64,000 bases of DNA, taken from positions 424,253 through 488,252 of the forward strand of contig NZ_JABWCU010000003.1 in the NCBI RefSeq assembly GCF_018491765.1. The letters run 5' to 3'. The stretch comes from Novosphingobium profundi (GTDB lineage: Bacteria; Pseudomonadota; Alphaproteobacteria; Sphingomonadales; Sphingomonadaceae). This document shows positions 8,622 through 17,660 of the stretch, piece by piece. How positions within the stretch are numbered: position 1 is the first letter of the stretch; each line of letters starts with the position of its first letter. A program made the position numbers and the translations under genes. Below the pieces are notes generated by a model. The model searched no databases and was not told the origin of the DNA. It saw only the letters and a program-made list of their open reading frames with translations.

Positions 8622-8949
8622 AACCCCCGAGCCACGCCACGAGCCGCGTTATGAAGGCTGGCACGTGACCTCGCCGGGAAAGGTCGCTCTGCTGGCGATC
8701 GCGGTGCCGCTGGTGCTGTTCGTGCTGATCTTCGCTGCCGGGTCCTGGTTCAAGGTGCAGTTCGGCCCCGAGACATTCCGCGAGCCTCATGCCTTTCCCG
8801 CGCCGGGCCTCGCGTTTGGGCTTCCCCGCCCGTCGCCCGCCGCCGATGCCGGCAAGGTGCCGCCACCACACGCCGACCCGCAAATCGAACAGGCCAAGGA
8901 CCGGATCGTGCGCGAGGGCATTGTCGGCTGGGAGGGCCTGAAGCGATGA
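8614..8949 (+). CDS. small single-span membrane protein between actF and SCO (111 aa)
   Basis: This 111-residue protein has a soluble N terminus, one membrane helix (about residues 24-46) and a Pro/Ala-rich periplasmic tail. The start is TTG at 8614, with AGGAGG 6 bases upstream inside the end of actF. It ends in an ATGA overlap with the SCO gene. No heme, copper or iron-sulfur motif is present. Small one-helix proteins often occur in alternative complex III/caa3 operons as accessory or assembly subunits, and that is the inferred role here. I cannot tie it to a named family. Confidence 0.75.
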   Translation: MAETPEPRHEPRYEGWHVTSPGKVALLAIAVPLVLFVLIFAAGSWFKVQFGPETFREPHAFPAPGLAFGLPRPSPAADAGKVPPPHADPQIEQAKDRIVREGIVGWEGLKR

Positions 8950-9743
8950 AATGGCTCTTGGTTCTCTTCGTGCTCGCAGGGCTGGCCAGCCCGGCGCTTG
9001 CCGGGCTCAGCCCTGCTCAGATCGGCGCGGCGGGCATCCGTCCTCCCGCCGATGCGCGCATCCCTGTCCATACCACGTGGATCGACCAAAACGAGCATCG
9101 GGTCCGCCTCGGTGACCTCGTCGCGGGCAAGCCGACCGTGCTGCTCTTCGCCGACTATACCTGCAAGCATATTTGCGGCCCGGGTATGACGTTGACAGGC
9201 GGTGCCCTGTCCGATGTCGCGTTGTCAGACGGCAAGCTCGTGCCGGGCCGCGACGTGGCCTTTGTTGTCCTCGGCCTCGACCCCAAGGACGGGCCGGAAC
9301 AGGCGCGCGAGACGGCCTCGCGGGTGTTGGCCGACATGCCGGTGGTGGCGCGTGCCGCCCACCTGCTCAGCGCCGATCCTGGGACGGTCGAGCGGGCCGA
9401 GAAGGCGCTGGGCTTCAGCGCTGTCTACGATCCGGCGACGGACCAGTACGCGCACGATGCCTCGGTCTACGTCTTCAACGCGAAGGGACATCTCAGCAGC
9501 CTGCTACCCGAAACCGCACTGGTGGCGCCGATCCTCGAAAAGGCGCTGGAAAGTGCGGGCGGCACGCAGGCGCAGCAGGGCTTCATCGCGCACATAGCGA
9601 CCGTCTGCTATGGCTTTGCCGCTGCCCACGGAGTTTACGGACGCACCATTCTCGTCGCGCTGCAAGTCGGCGGCATGCTGATGATCGTGGGCTTCGGCAC
9701 ATTCTTCGCGCGCATGGCAAGGAGGCGCCGCGATGATGCCTGA
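8946..9743 (+). CDS. SCO1/SenC family copper chaperone
   Basis: SCO proteins deliver copper to, or reduce, the CuA site of cytochrome oxidase subunit II. This 265-residue protein has a cleavable-looking signal peptide (cut near LASPALA), a thioredoxin-like fold with the copper-binding pair C73KHIC77 in DYTCKHICGPG, and the distal ligand His170 in QYAHDASVYVF. Unusually for the family it ends in a membrane helix (about 232-256) followed by a basic tail, so it may be anchored at its C terminus. It sits directly before the subunit II gene and overlaps it by 11 bases. Confidence 0.9.
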   Translation: MKWLLVLFVLAGLASPALAGLSPAQIGAAGIRPPADARIPVHTTWIDQNEHRVRLGDLVAGKPTVLLFADYTCKHICGPGMTLTGGALSDVALSDGKLVPGRDVAFVVLGLDPKDGPEQARETASRVLADMPVVARAAHLLSADPGTVERAEKALGFSAVYDPATDQYAHDASVYVFNAKGHLSSLLPETALVAPILEKALESAGGTQAQQGFIAHIATVCYGFAAAHGVYGRTILVALQVGGMLMIVGFGTFFARMARRRRDDA

Positions 9744-10656
9744 GGCCTCCACGCTCGCCCCGCGGATCGACCACCTGTTCTTCGCGCTGGTGGGGCTTTC
9801 GCTCGTCATTGTCCTGCTTGTCGGCTGCCTCGTCGCCGGCTTCGCGGTCCGCTATCGGCGCGGATCGAAGGCGCAGCGCGGCCAGTTGCCTAAGTGGATT
9901 ACGCGCGACGTCGAGCTGGGCTGGACCGCGGCGACCTTCTTCGTCGCGATCTTCATCTTCTGGTTCGCCGCAAGCATGCAGACTTCGGAATTCGAGATCC
10001 CGAACAATGCCATGGAAATCCACGTTGTCGCCAAGCAGTGGATGTGGAAGCTCGAGCATGCCGACGGCCAGCGCGAGATCAATACGCTGCACGTCCCGGT
10101 CGGCGTGCCCGTCCGGCTGGTGATGACTTCGCAGGACGCAATCCACAGCTTCTTCGTGCCCGCCTTCCGCATCAAACAGGACGTGCTGCCCGGCCGCTAT
10201 ACGGAGACGTGGTTCCAGGCCACGAAGCCCGGCACCTACCACCTGTTCTGCGCCGAATACTGCGGCACCGACCATTCGCAGATGACCGGCGGTATCGTCG
10301 TAATGCCGCCTGCTGCCTTTGCCCGGTGGAGCGAGGGCGCCGCGGCGCAAGGTACGCTCGCCGCGCAGGGCGCGGTGCTGTTCCGCCAGCTCGGCTGCAG
10401 CGGCTGTCACGGAAAGTCGGCGAGGGTGCGCGCGCCCTCCCTCGCAGGCCTCTACGGCACCCGGCAACCAATGGCAGGCGGGGGCTTCCGGCAGGTCGAC
10501 GAGGAGTATCTGCACGATTCGATCGAGCAACCGCAAAAGGACATCGTTGCCGGCTATACCCCGGTCATGCCCAGTTACCAGGGCATCGCCAGCGAGGGCG
10601 ACATCATCCGGATCATCGCCTACCTCAAGACCCTGAAGGCGGGAGGCAGGCAATGA
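9733..10656 (+). CDS. coxB: cytochrome c oxidase subunit II with fused cytochrome c (caa3 type)
   Basis: Subunit II accepts electrons at the dinuclear CuA centre. The 307-residue protein has two membrane helices (about 15-39 and 63-80), a cupredoxin domain with the CuA ligands H138, C173, C177, H181 and M184 (in [13 protein letters not shown]), and a C-terminal cytochrome c domain with C222SGCH226 and a likely axial Met279 in YTPVMP. The fused heme domain makes this a caa3-type enzyme, which could take electrons straight from ActE. Two ATG codons (9733, 9736) are possible starts. It ends in an ATGA overlap with subunit I. Confidence 0.95.
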   Translation: MMPEASTLAPRIDHLFFALVGLSLVIVLLVGCLVAGFAVRYRRGSKAQRGQLPKWITRDVELGWTAATFFVAIFIFWFAASMQTSEFEIPNNAMEIHVVAKQWMWKLEHADGQREINTLHVPVGVPVRLVMTSQDAIHSFFVPAFRIKQDVLPGRYTETWFQATKPGTYHLFCAEYCGTDHSQMTGGIVVMPPAAFARWSEGAAAQGTLAAQGAVLFRQLGCSGCHGKSARVRAPSLAGLYGTRQPMAGGGFRQVDEEYLHDSIEQPQKDIVAGYTPVMPSYQGIASEGDIIRIIAYLKTLKAGGRQ

Positions 10657-12326
10657 ACTCCGACCCCACGCGCGGCGGCATTCCCGAGAGGGGTGCCGAG
10701 CCGCCCAGCTACTTGCGCGAGGGGACGACGGTCCGCTCGTGGCTCACGACCACCGACCACAAACGCATTGGCATCCTCTATGCGCTGGCAATCACCTTCT
10801 TCTTCGCACTGGGCGCAGTCGCCGCGGCACTGATCCGCGCCGAACTGGTGACGCCTTCGGGCGATTTCCTGACCAACGACGAGTACAATCAGGCCTTCAC
10901 CCTGCACGGCATCGTCATGGTCTGGTTCTTCCTCGTCCCATCCATTCCCGCGACGCTGGGCAACTTTCTGTTGCCGATGATGATCGGTGCGAAGGATGTT
11001 GCTTTCCCCCGACTGAATTTGATGAGTTGGTACGTCTTCATGGCGGGCGGCCTGCTCGCGCTGTTCGCGATTCTGGCGGGCGGGGTCGATACCGGCTGGA
11101 CCTTCTATACGCCGTTCTCGACGCTCTATTCGAACAGCCACGTGCTGCTGGCCGCGCTCGGTGTCTTTGTGGTCGGCTTCTCCTCAATCGCGACGGGCGT
11201 CAACTTTATCGCGACGGTCCACCTGCTGCGCGCGCGCGGGATGACGTGGATGCGTCTGCCGCTGTTTGTTTGGGCGATGTACACGACGAGCCTCGTCATG
11301 GTGTTGGCGACGCCGGTCTTGGCGATGTCGCTCCTGCTCGTCGTCGCCGAGCGCGCCTTCGGCCTGCCGATCTTCGATCCGCGCTCGGGCGGCGACCCGC
11401 TATTGTTCCAGCACTTGTTCTGGTTCTACAGTCATCCTGCCGTCTACATCATGGTACTGCCCGCCTTCGGGGTCGTCTCCGAGATCATCACCTGCGAGGC
11501 GCGGCGGCGGATCTTCGGCTACCAGTTCATGGTCTACGCGATGGTCGTCATCGCCGTGATCGGCTTCATGGTCTGGGGGCACCACATGTTCGTCTCGGGC
11601 CAGTCGGCATTCGCCAGCATGGTCTTCTCGTTCCTATCCTTCGTCATCGCCGTGCCCAGCGCGATCAAGGTCTTCAACTGGACCGGCACGCTCTACCGCG
11701 GCCAGATCCGATTCTCCGCGCCGATGCTCTATGCACTGGGTTTCATCGGGCTGTTCACCATCGGCGGGCTGACGGGCCTGTTCCTCGCCTCGGTGCCGCT
11801 CGACGTGCACCTCACCGACACCTACTTCGTCGTGGCGCATTTCCATTACATCATGGTCGGCGGATCGGTATCGGCATTCTTCGGCGGGCTGCACTTCTGG
11901 TGGCCCAAGATCACCGGGCGGCTCTATTCCGAGCGGCTGGCTCAGTTTGCGGCGATCTCGATGTTCTTCGGTTTCAACTTCACGTTCTTCCCGCAGTTCA
12001 TCATGGGCACAATGGGAATGCCACGACGCTATCATGATTATCCGCCCGAATTCCAGCCCTGGCACGTCATGAGCTCGGTCGGTGCGCTGGTGCTGGGCTT
12101 TGGCTACCTGTGGCCGATCTTCTACCTGGGCTGGTCACTGTTCAGGGGCGAACGTGCGCCCGCCAATCCCCACGGCGCGACCGGGCTCGAATGGCAGACC
12201 CGCTCGCCCCCGCCCAAGGACAACTTCGATCGCCTCCTGGTCGTCGATCAGGAACCCTATCTCTACCACCCCAAGGAAAGCACGCCCGACGAAGTCGAAC
12301 AGGCGCATGCGAAGCAGAAGCCGTGA
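10653..12326 (+). CDS. coxA: cytochrome c oxidase subunit I, A2-type heme-copper oxygen reductase
   Basis: The catalytic subunit, 557 residues with twelve or so helices. Heme a ligands are H85 (TLHGIVMVW) and H398, the CuB ligands are H261, H310 and H311, and heme a3 is bound by H396 in VAHFHYIM. In helix VI the sequence is F-Y259-S260-HPAVYI: the Glu of A1-type enzymes (GHPEVYI) is absent and the YS pair is present, which defines the A2 subclass. The active-site Tyr265 of HPAVY is kept. It overlaps subunit II by 4 bases and subunit III by one base. Confidence 0.95.
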   Translation: MNSDPTRGGIPERGAEPPSYLREGTTVRSWLTTTDHKRIGILYALAITFFFALGAVAAALIRAELVTPSGDFLTNDEYNQAFTLHGIVMVWFFLVPSIPATLGNFLLPMMIGAKDVAFPRLNLMSWYVFMAGGLLALFAILAGGVDTGWTFYTPFSTLYSNSHVLLAALGVFVVGFSSIATGVNFIATVHLLRARGMTWMRLPLFVWAMYTTSLVMVLATPVLAMSLLLVVAERAFGLPIFDPRSGGDPLLFQHLFWFYSHPAVYIMVLPAFGVVSEIITCEARRRIFGYQFMVYAMVVIAVIGFMVWGHHMFVSGQSAFASMVFSFLSFVIAVPSAIKVFNWTGTLYRGQIRFSAPMLYALGFIGLFTIGGLTGLFLASVPLDVHLTDTYFVVAHFHYIMVGGSVSAFFGGLHFWWPKITGRLYSERLAQFAAISMFFGFNFTFFPQFIMGTMGMPRRYHDYPPEFQPWHVMSSVGALVLGFGYLWPIFYLGWSLFRGERAPANPHGATGLEWQTRSPPPKDNFDRLLVVDQEPYLYHPKESTPDEVEQAHAKQKP

Positions 12327-12955
12327 TGGCTGAAGATCTCGTCCTGCACGAACCCTTCGAGGAAGCAGCGCGGCAAAGAATCGCGGTGCCCTTCGGCGTC
12401 TGGTCGTTTCTTGCCACCGAATGCCTGTTCTTCGGCGGAATATTGCTCTTCTATGCCTATGCCCGCTGGCACGGCGGCGAGGCGTTCACGCAAGGGGCGA
12501 AGGAGGCGGCAGTCTGGTACGGCACGATCAACACGGCCGTGCTGATGACCTCAAGTCTGACCATGGCGATCGCCGAACGCGCTACCAAGGGCGGCTTTCG
12601 CGTCGTGGCACGCTGGATGCTGGGCGGCACACTGATGCTGGGCCTTTCGTTCCTCGTGATCAAGGGCTTCGAATATCGCAAGGACGTGCACGAGCACCTT
12701 ATCCCCGGTCCCGGGTTCAAGTTCGGGCAGGGGCCCGCAGCGCAATTCTGGGCCTTCTACTGGACGGCCACCGTGACCCACGCGATCCACGTAACGATTG
12801 GCCTCGGGATCATCGCCAGGTTGCTGTGGATCGAGAGGCGCGGGGACCTGCTGCTCCATGCGACGAGCGCGCAGGGCGGCGCGCTCTACTGGCACCTCGT
12901 CGATATCGTCTGGGTGGTCCTCTATCCACTTCTCTACCTGGTGGGGCGGCCGTGA
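12326..12955 (+). CDS. coxC: cytochrome c oxidase subunit III
   Basis: This 209-residue protein has five or so membrane helices and the features of a short caa3-type subunit III, which lacks the first two helices of the long form. Diagnostic pieces are GVWSFLATECLFFGGILLFY near the N terminus, KGFEYRKDV-EHLIPGP in the middle, and HAIHVTIGLGII followed by ALYWHLVDIVWVVLYPLLYL at the end. The ATG at 12326 overlaps the subunit I stop by one base. The frame is open far upstream, but only as a shadow of subunit I. The next gene starts 11 bases after the stop. Confidence 0.93.
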   Translation: MAEDLVLHEPFEEAARQRIAVPFGVWSFLATECLFFGGILLFYAYARWHGGEAFTQGAKEAAVWYGTINTAVLMTSSLTMAIAERATKGGFRVVARWMLGGTLMLGLSFLVIKGFEYRKDVHEHLIPGPGFKFGQGPAAQFWAFYWTATVTHAIHVTIGLGIIARLLWIERRGDLLLHATSAQGGALYWHLVDIVWVVLYPLLYLVGRP

Positions 12956-12966
12956 GGGACAGGCCC

Positions 12967-13248
12967 ATGACGCATGAGGAACGCCGCGAGATCGTGCTTG
13001 CGCCGCTGATCGTATGGGCTGGCCTGTTCGTACTGCTCGGACTAACCTGGGGTTATGCCTATATCCCCGGGGCGTCGGCGAAGGTGATCGTCAGCCTGAC
13101 GATCGCCTTGGCCAAGGGCGCGCTAATCGTCGCCTTTTTCATGCAGTTGCGCCGCGCCGATGGGCTGACGCGCCTTGCCGCACTCGCTGGCATTGTATGG
13201 GCGAGCTTCCTTTTCCTATTTACCTTCGCCGATTTCCTCACCCGATAG
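12967..13248 (+). CDS. cytochrome c oxidase subunit IV-like small membrane protein
   Basis: A 93-residue protein with three membrane helices, matching the small subunit IV (CtaF/COX4-like) that follows subunit III in caa3 operons. Typical features are the second-helix stretch IALAKGALIVAFFMQLRRADG and a final hydrophobic helix ending FADFLTR. The ATG at 12967 has GAGGGA 7 bases upstream; a GTG at 12952 in the same frame is possible but less likely. It is the last gene of the operon. No obvious terminator hairpin follows before the relic DNA on the right. Confidence 0.88.
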   Translation: MTHEERREIVLAPLIVWAGLFVLLGLTWGYAYIPGASAKVIVSLTIALAKGALIVAFFMQLRRADGLTRLAALAGIVWASFLFLFTFADFLTR

Positions 13249-13282
13249 GGGCGCTGCCTTTTGGGGCACCCGGTCGTGTCCG

Positions 13283-13440
13283 TCAGCCGTTGACGTTGAA
13301 CCCACCGTTGGGATGGAGGACCTGTCCCGACATGTAGCTGACGTCCTCGTAGGGGAGGAAAAGGGAGGCGTACGCCAGGTCTTCGAACTGGGCGTTTGGA
13401 AGGAAGGGGATGATTGCGACAACCGGCACATCTGACAGTG
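13283..13440 (-). pseudogene. 3' scrap of a short-chain dehydrogenase/reductase gene
   Basis: Reading the minus strand toward a TGA at 13283-13285 gives PNAQFEDLAYASLFLPYEDV, then SYMSGQVLHPNGGFNVNG. This is the C-terminal end of an SDR enzyme: the loss-of-loop region followed by the S-Y-x-x-G-Q-x-x-x-x-x-G-G signature. About 50 codons remain and no start or Rossmann domain exists upstream, where integrase debris begins. It is a deletion remnant left when mobile DNA inserted or decayed. The 92-residue open frame over the same bases is in another frame and is not meaningful. Confidence 0.65.
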
Positions 13441-13509
13441 GTGGAAGCAAGTGCGGGGCTGATGGAGGGCGAAATATCTTATTTGATTAATCATTGCATT
13501 AGTTGAACT

Positions 13510-14127
13510 CCAAGAATCTCGTGCGCGCGGTAAGGCGCAGGTTGCCGCGACAGCCCAAGAAAGAGGGCCACTTCGCAGCTAAGCCCTTCGACAAGGGCTC
13601 CGGCGTTCTTCGTCTGGTTGCGCGAGCGCGAATCTTTCAGCCGTGTCGCGCTTCAGTTCGCGTTTCTCACCGCCGTGCGTTCGGGGGAAGTCCGCCAAGC
13701 AACTTGAGCCGAAATTGACTTCGACGCCGCTCTCTGGACGATTCCCAAAGAGCGCATGAAAGCCCAGCGCGAACATGTCGTGCCTTTGACGTCCCCAGCG
13801 CTACGCATTCTTGAGCGTTGCAACGAATTACGGCTGGCCAATAACGAGCTGGTCTTTCCGGGCGCGCGGCGCAATGCGCCGCTGTCCGACATGACGCTGA
13901 CCAAGTTGCTCAAGGAAATGAAGGAGCCTTATACGGCACATGGCTTCCGGTCGGCCTTCCGCGACTGGGTGAGTGAGACGACCAATCACCCAGGCGACGT
14001 GGCCGAAGCGGCCTTGGCCCATGTGGTCAAGAACAAGACCGAGGCGGCTTACCGGCGAGGCAACCTCTTGGAGAAGCGACGTGGCATGATGAAGGACTGG
14101 GCCGCTTTTTGCGCGCCGCGCCTGTGA
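13510..14127 (+). pseudogene. decayed P4-type tyrosine integrase, 3' half
   Basis: Three frames together give the C-terminal half of a P4-like integrase. Early codons read ARGKAQVAATAQ, then KKEGHFAAKPFDK in a second frame, then AFFVWLRERESFS and FLTAVRSGEVRQAT in the third, followed by an in-frame TGA at about 13708-13710 where relatives have Trp (ATWAEIDF). The last 123 codons (13756-14127) are intact and include the catalytic TAHGFRSAFRDW box and ALAHVVKNKTEAAYRR with the nucleophilic Tyr. At least two frameshifts, one nonsense change and a missing N terminus make it inactive. It resembles the intact integrase at 34560-35717. Confidence 0.85.
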
Positions 14128-14554
14128 GCTCGGTGAGGCAAAGCGGGCTGTGTGACGGGCTGATGCAAACAAGGAGGGCTGACCCGCGCTCATGGCGCGG
14201 CCGGGCTCTATTTCGCTGACGCTCAACCAAGCCACCGGCTGCGCCGCCGTCTCGTCGGCAGAGCCGTGACGATCCCTGTCAGGGGCGGGATGCAGTTCGC
14301 ATCCCTTCAAGTGTCGCCGCGCTGACCCGCGCGGCGGCGTTGGCCTTTGTCGGCTCCAAGGTGGCGGGGGGCGTCGCTGCCCGATAGCCCCGCCGCGACG
14401 GGGCGCAACCTGTCCGCTTTGCTCCCGGGTCCTTCACGGTGTTACGGCCTTGCAGGTGCGCCCCGCCTTTGCCGGCGGGGCTGCTGGTTCGCTCCTGCCG
14501 CCCCCCGCCACCCTGGCGCCGGTCAATGGCGGTTGAAGGAAGGAGTGAAGCAAA
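14128..14554. other. GC-rich intergenic leader before the parB-like gene
   Basis: These 427 bases contain no supported gene. They hold several short inverted repeats of the GCCGCGC..GCGCGGC type around 14318-14336 and 14388-14400, and C-rich runs near 14500. Such leaders recur upstream of parB-like genes on plasmids and integrative elements and could contain the promoter or partition sites. Translation signals for the next gene are clear (GGAAGGAG about 14536). Nothing else could be identified. Confidence 0.35.
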
Positions 14555-16330
14555 ATGGAACTCATGCACATCGACCTTGCGCGTCTCTCGGTTTCCAGCC
14601 TCAACATGCGGGGCACGAAGACGACCTGCGACATCGCCAATATCCTGCCGTCCGTCAGGGCGCGGGGTGTGCTGGTGCCGCTCATCGTTCGCGAACTGCC
14701 CGGCACAGGTGAAGGCGGCAACGACAGTCTTCCCGCTTATGAAATCCTTGCAGGCAAGCGGCGCTATCATGCAGCGCGTACGGTGGCCGAAGAAGGCGGG
14801 GGCATCGAGGACCTGCCTTGCGCGGTGATCGAACCGGGCGATGATGCAGCCGCCCTTGAAGCATCTCTCATCGAGAACGTGGCCCGGCTCGATCCCGACG
14901 AGATGACCCGCTGCGAAACCTTCACCCGGCTGGTGCGCGAGGGGCGCGACGTCGAAGGCATCGCGCAGACCTTCGGGCTGACCGCCTTGCAGGTGAAGCG
15001 CACGCTGGCGCTCGGCAATCTGGTCCCGCGCCTGCGCAACCTCTACCGCTCGGACGGCATCGATGCGGTGTCGCTGCGGCATCTGACCATGGCCTCGAAG
15101 GCCAGGCAGAAGGAATGGCTGGACCTGCACGACGACGAACGGGCGACCGCACCAACCGGCTCGTGGCTCAAGGCGTGGCTGTTCGGCGGGGCCTCGATCC
15201 CGGTGAGCGCGGCGCTGTTCGACGTCGAGGCTTACAAGATTGAAACAATCGCCGATTTGTTCGGAAACGAGGCCTATTTTGCCTCTCCGGACGCCTTTTG
15301 GGGCCTCCAGATGGCCGAAGTCGACAATCGGGTCGAGGCGCTGCGAGAGGCCGGTTGGGGCGAGGTGGTCGTGCTGGCAAGGGGCGACACCTTCCATTCG
15401 TGGGAACACGAACGCATGGGGCAGGCGAAGGGTGGGCGCGTCTATGTCGCCATCGGTCATCGCGGCGACGTCACGTTCCACGAAGGCTATGTGACCACGA
15501 AGGAAGCGCGGCGGCTGGAACGCGGCGAAGCCTTGGAAAAGGTTACCCGGCCCGAAGTGTCGAGCACGGTGAACGCCTATATCGACCTGCACCGCCATGC
15601 CGCCGTGCGCGCCAGACTGGCCGAAGATACCGGGCTCTCGCTGCGGGTGATGGTCGCCCATGCGATTGCCGGGTCTTGTCTATGGTCGGTGCGGGTCGAG
15701 CCGCAGAAGACTCCCAACGATGCCGTGGCCGAGAGCGTCGAGAACTCTCTTTCGGAAAGCCTGTTCGATGCACGGCGGCGCGAGGTTCTGGCCCTGCTGG
15801 GCTTCGATGCGGACACGCCAACCGTCACTGCAGGCAATCCCGATGGGGAAGGGCTTTGCGGTCTGCTGCGCCGTTTGATCGCGCTGGACGATGCCCAAGT
15901 GTTGCGGGTTCTGGCCGTGGTCATGGGGGAAACGCTTGGCATGGGCAGCAGCCTGATCGAGATGCTGGGCCAGCACATGGCCGTGACCCTGGCTGATGTC
16001 TGGCAGGCCGACGATGCCTTGCTCGATGCCGTGCGCGACCGCGAGGTGATCGGGCATCTATTGGCCGATGTCGCGGGCGAGAAGGTCGCCGCCGAGAACG
16101 CCAAGGCGACGAGCAAGGTCCAGCGCGGCATCATCCGCGATTGCCTGACGGGGAGCAATGGACGGCGCAAGCACGAGAGCTGGGTACCGCGCTGGATGGC
16201 GTTCCCGGCCAGCGCCTACACCGAGCGCGGCGGCGTGGGCAGTGCCGAATGTTCGGTGCGGATCGCCGATCCTGCCGAGGTCGAAAAGGCCGGGCCGGAC
16301 ACCTCGAACCCGCTGCCGCAGGCGGCCTGA
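14555..16330 (+). CDS. ParB/RepB-like partition protein of a mobile element
   Basis: This 591-residue protein begins with a ParB-type N-terminal domain (about 5-125): N-R--T ahead of a region with G-LVPLIVREL, ILAGKRRYHAA, and LIENVARLDPDEM, the family's ENVxR motif. A helix-turn-helix region follows (about 130-165, IAQTFGLTALQVKRTLALGN). The remaining 400 residues are a long accessory region seen in the large ParB proteins of plasmids and integrative elements, well beyond the 300 residues of chromosomal ParB. It may serve DNA partition or regulation of the element. Good ribosome binding site GGAAGGAG. It precedes a small sigma-like gene by 55 bases. No parA is present nearby. Confidence 0.85.
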   Translation: MELMHIDLARLSVSSLNMRGTKTTCDIANILPSVRARGVLVPLIVRELPGTGEGGNDSLPAYEILAGKRRYHAARTVAEEGGGIEDLPCAVIEPGDDAAALEASLIENVARLDPDEMTRCETFTRLVREGRDVEGIAQTFGLTALQVKRTLALGNLVPRLRNLYRSDGIDAVSLRHLTMASKARQKEWLDLHDDERATAPTGSWLKAWLFGGASIPVSAALFDVEAYKIETIADLFGNEAYFASPDAFWGLQMAEVDNRVEALREAGWGEVVVLARGDTFHSWEHERMGQAKGGRVYVAIGHRGDVTFHEGYVTTKEARRLERGEALEKVTRPEVSSTVNAYIDLHRHAAVRARLAEDTGLSLRVMVAHAIAGSCLWSVRVEPQKTPNDAVAESVENSLSESLFDARRREVLALLGFDADTPTVTAGNPDGEGLCGLLRRLIALDDAQVLRVLAVVMGETLGMGSSLIEMLGQHMAVTLADVWQADDALLDAVRDREVIGHLLADVAGEKVAAENAKATSKVQRGIIRDCLTGSNGRRKHESWVPRWMAFPASAYTERGGVGSAECSVRIADPAEVEKAGPDTSNPLPQAA

Positions 16331-16385
16331 TGGGTGAGCCCGGTGGCGAAGGTCGCCGGGCTCCTTCGCATAGGAGACAAGGCCC

Positions 16386-16610
16386 ATGGAACAGGACTTC
16401 AATCCCGAACGCCTGCGCCGGACCGAGGCGGCGCTGCTCGAACTCACCAACCTCGACCGCCAGATATTCCTCGCGATGCGGCTCGACAACATGTCCGTAG
16501 AGGAGATTGCCCGGCACACCGGATTGTCGCAGCGGCAGGTGGTGAAACGCTTGGCGCGCGCCATCCGTCATCTGGACAAGCGGTTGCGCGCGTTGGGGGC
16601 GCAACCGTGA
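16386..16610 (+). CDS. small sigma-70 region 4-like HTH protein (74 aa)
   Basis: The 74-residue protein consists almost wholly of a sigma region 4-type helix-turn-helix: ALLELTNLDRQIFLAMRLD, then SVEEIARHTGLSQRQVVKRL, with a basic tail. Regions 2 and 3 are missing, so it is not a complete sigma factor and is more likely a DNA-binding regulator, perhaps a decoy or activator. AGGAG (16371) precedes the ATG by about 10 bases. It lies between the ParB-like gene and the MNT-HEPN gene on the same strand, and proteins of this size accompany parB on sphingomonad mobile elements. Confidence 0.75.
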   Translation: MEQDFNPERLRRTEAALLELTNLDRQIFLAMRLDNMSVEEIARHTGLSQRQVVKRLARAIRHLDKRLRALGAQP

Positions 16611-16709
16611 TGTGCGTTCCCCCCAAACGCGGCAAGGGCTGGTCCTGTGCAGGGCCGGTCCTTGCACTTTGCTCTTGGCAATTGGGATGTTAGGCGCGAG
16701 TCTGTGCCC

Positions 16710-17639
16710 ATGAAAACGAGCCTCGACCATCTCCCGGCGAACAAGCAGCGCGAGCTCGAACGCGTGGTGCAGATCGTCTTCGAGGAATTCGAGGACGCCT
16801 TCGCGCTCTCGACGCAGAACTGGAAGAAGAAGGGGCGCATCCTCAAGATCGTGCTCTACGGCAGCTATGCCCGGGGCAACTGGATCGACGAGCCGCACAC
16901 CGCCAAGGGCTACAAGTCGGACTACGATCTGCTGGTGATCGTCAGCGACAAGCGGCTGACTGACCGGGTCAAGTACTGGACCCGCGTCGACGAGCGGCTG
17001 ATGCGCGAATACGGCATCACCGAGAGCCTCAAGACGCCGGTCAATTTCATCGTCCACACCATGCAGGAAGTGAACGACGGGCTCGCCCAGGGCCGATACT
17101 TCTTCATGGACATCGCCCGCGACGGCATCGCGCTCTACGAGGCCGACGACAGCGAACTGGCGACCCCCAAGCCCAAGACCCCGCATGCCGCGCTGGCCTT
17201 GGCGAAAGAGTACTATGAAGAGTGGTTTCCCAGCGGGGGAGAATTCTTCGACAACTACAAGTTCAATCTCTCGAAAGGCAGACTGAACAACGCTGCTTTC
17301 CAGCTGCACCAATGCACTGAACGCCTCTACCACTGCGTCCTGCTGGTCTCGACCTTCTACACCCCGCACGTCCACAATCTGGCGTTCCTGCGCACGCAGG
17401 CCGAGCGTCTCGATCCCCGGCTGGTCTACGCCTGGCCGCGCGAGAACCGCTGGCAGCGCGGCATGTTCGAAAAGCTCAAGGAAGCTTACGTCAAGGCGCG
17501 CTACTCCAAGCATTACACCGTGAGCGAAGAGGAGCTGACCTGGCTTGGCGAACAGGTCGAGGAGCTTGGCCGCGTCGTCCAGATGGTGTGCTCCGAGCGC
17601 ATCGCCCAGCTCGAAGAGACCGCCCGCGAAGCCAGCTGA
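16710..17639 (+). CDS. MNT-HEPN fusion protein (nucleotidyltransferase plus HEPN domain)
   Basis: This 309-residue protein joins a minimal nucleotidyltransferase to a HEPN domain. The first half has the pol-beta signature: G51-S52-YARG, a spacer, then S70-D71-Y-D73-LLVIV, giving two metal-binding Asp residues. The second half (about 165-295) is helical, with ENRWQRGMFEKL and a KARYSKHY segment near the end, where HEPN nucleases carry their R-x(n)-H active site. In two-gene systems the HEPN toxin is neutralised by AMP addition from the MNT antitoxin; here both are one chain. The ATG at 16710 is chosen over an upstream GTG at 16647 because family proteins begin near it, although its ribosome binding site is weak. 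Confidence 0.85.
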   Translation: MKTSLDHLPANKQRELERVVQIVFEEFEDAFALSTQNWKKKGRILKIVLYGSYARGNWIDEPHTAKGYKSDYDLLVIVSDKRLTDRVKYWTRVDERLMREYGITESLKTPVNFIVHTMQEVNDGLAQGRYFFMDIARDGIALYEADDSELATPKPKTPHAALALAKEYYEEWFPSGGEFFDNYKFNLSKGRLNNAAFQLHQCTERLYHCVLLVSTFYTPHVHNLAFLRTQAERLDPRLVYAWPRENRWQRGMFEKLKEAYVKARYSKHYTVSEEELTWLGEQVEELGRVVQMVCSERIAQLEETAREAS

Positions 17640-17660
17640 TCGGCTGGTTTCCATTCCCTT

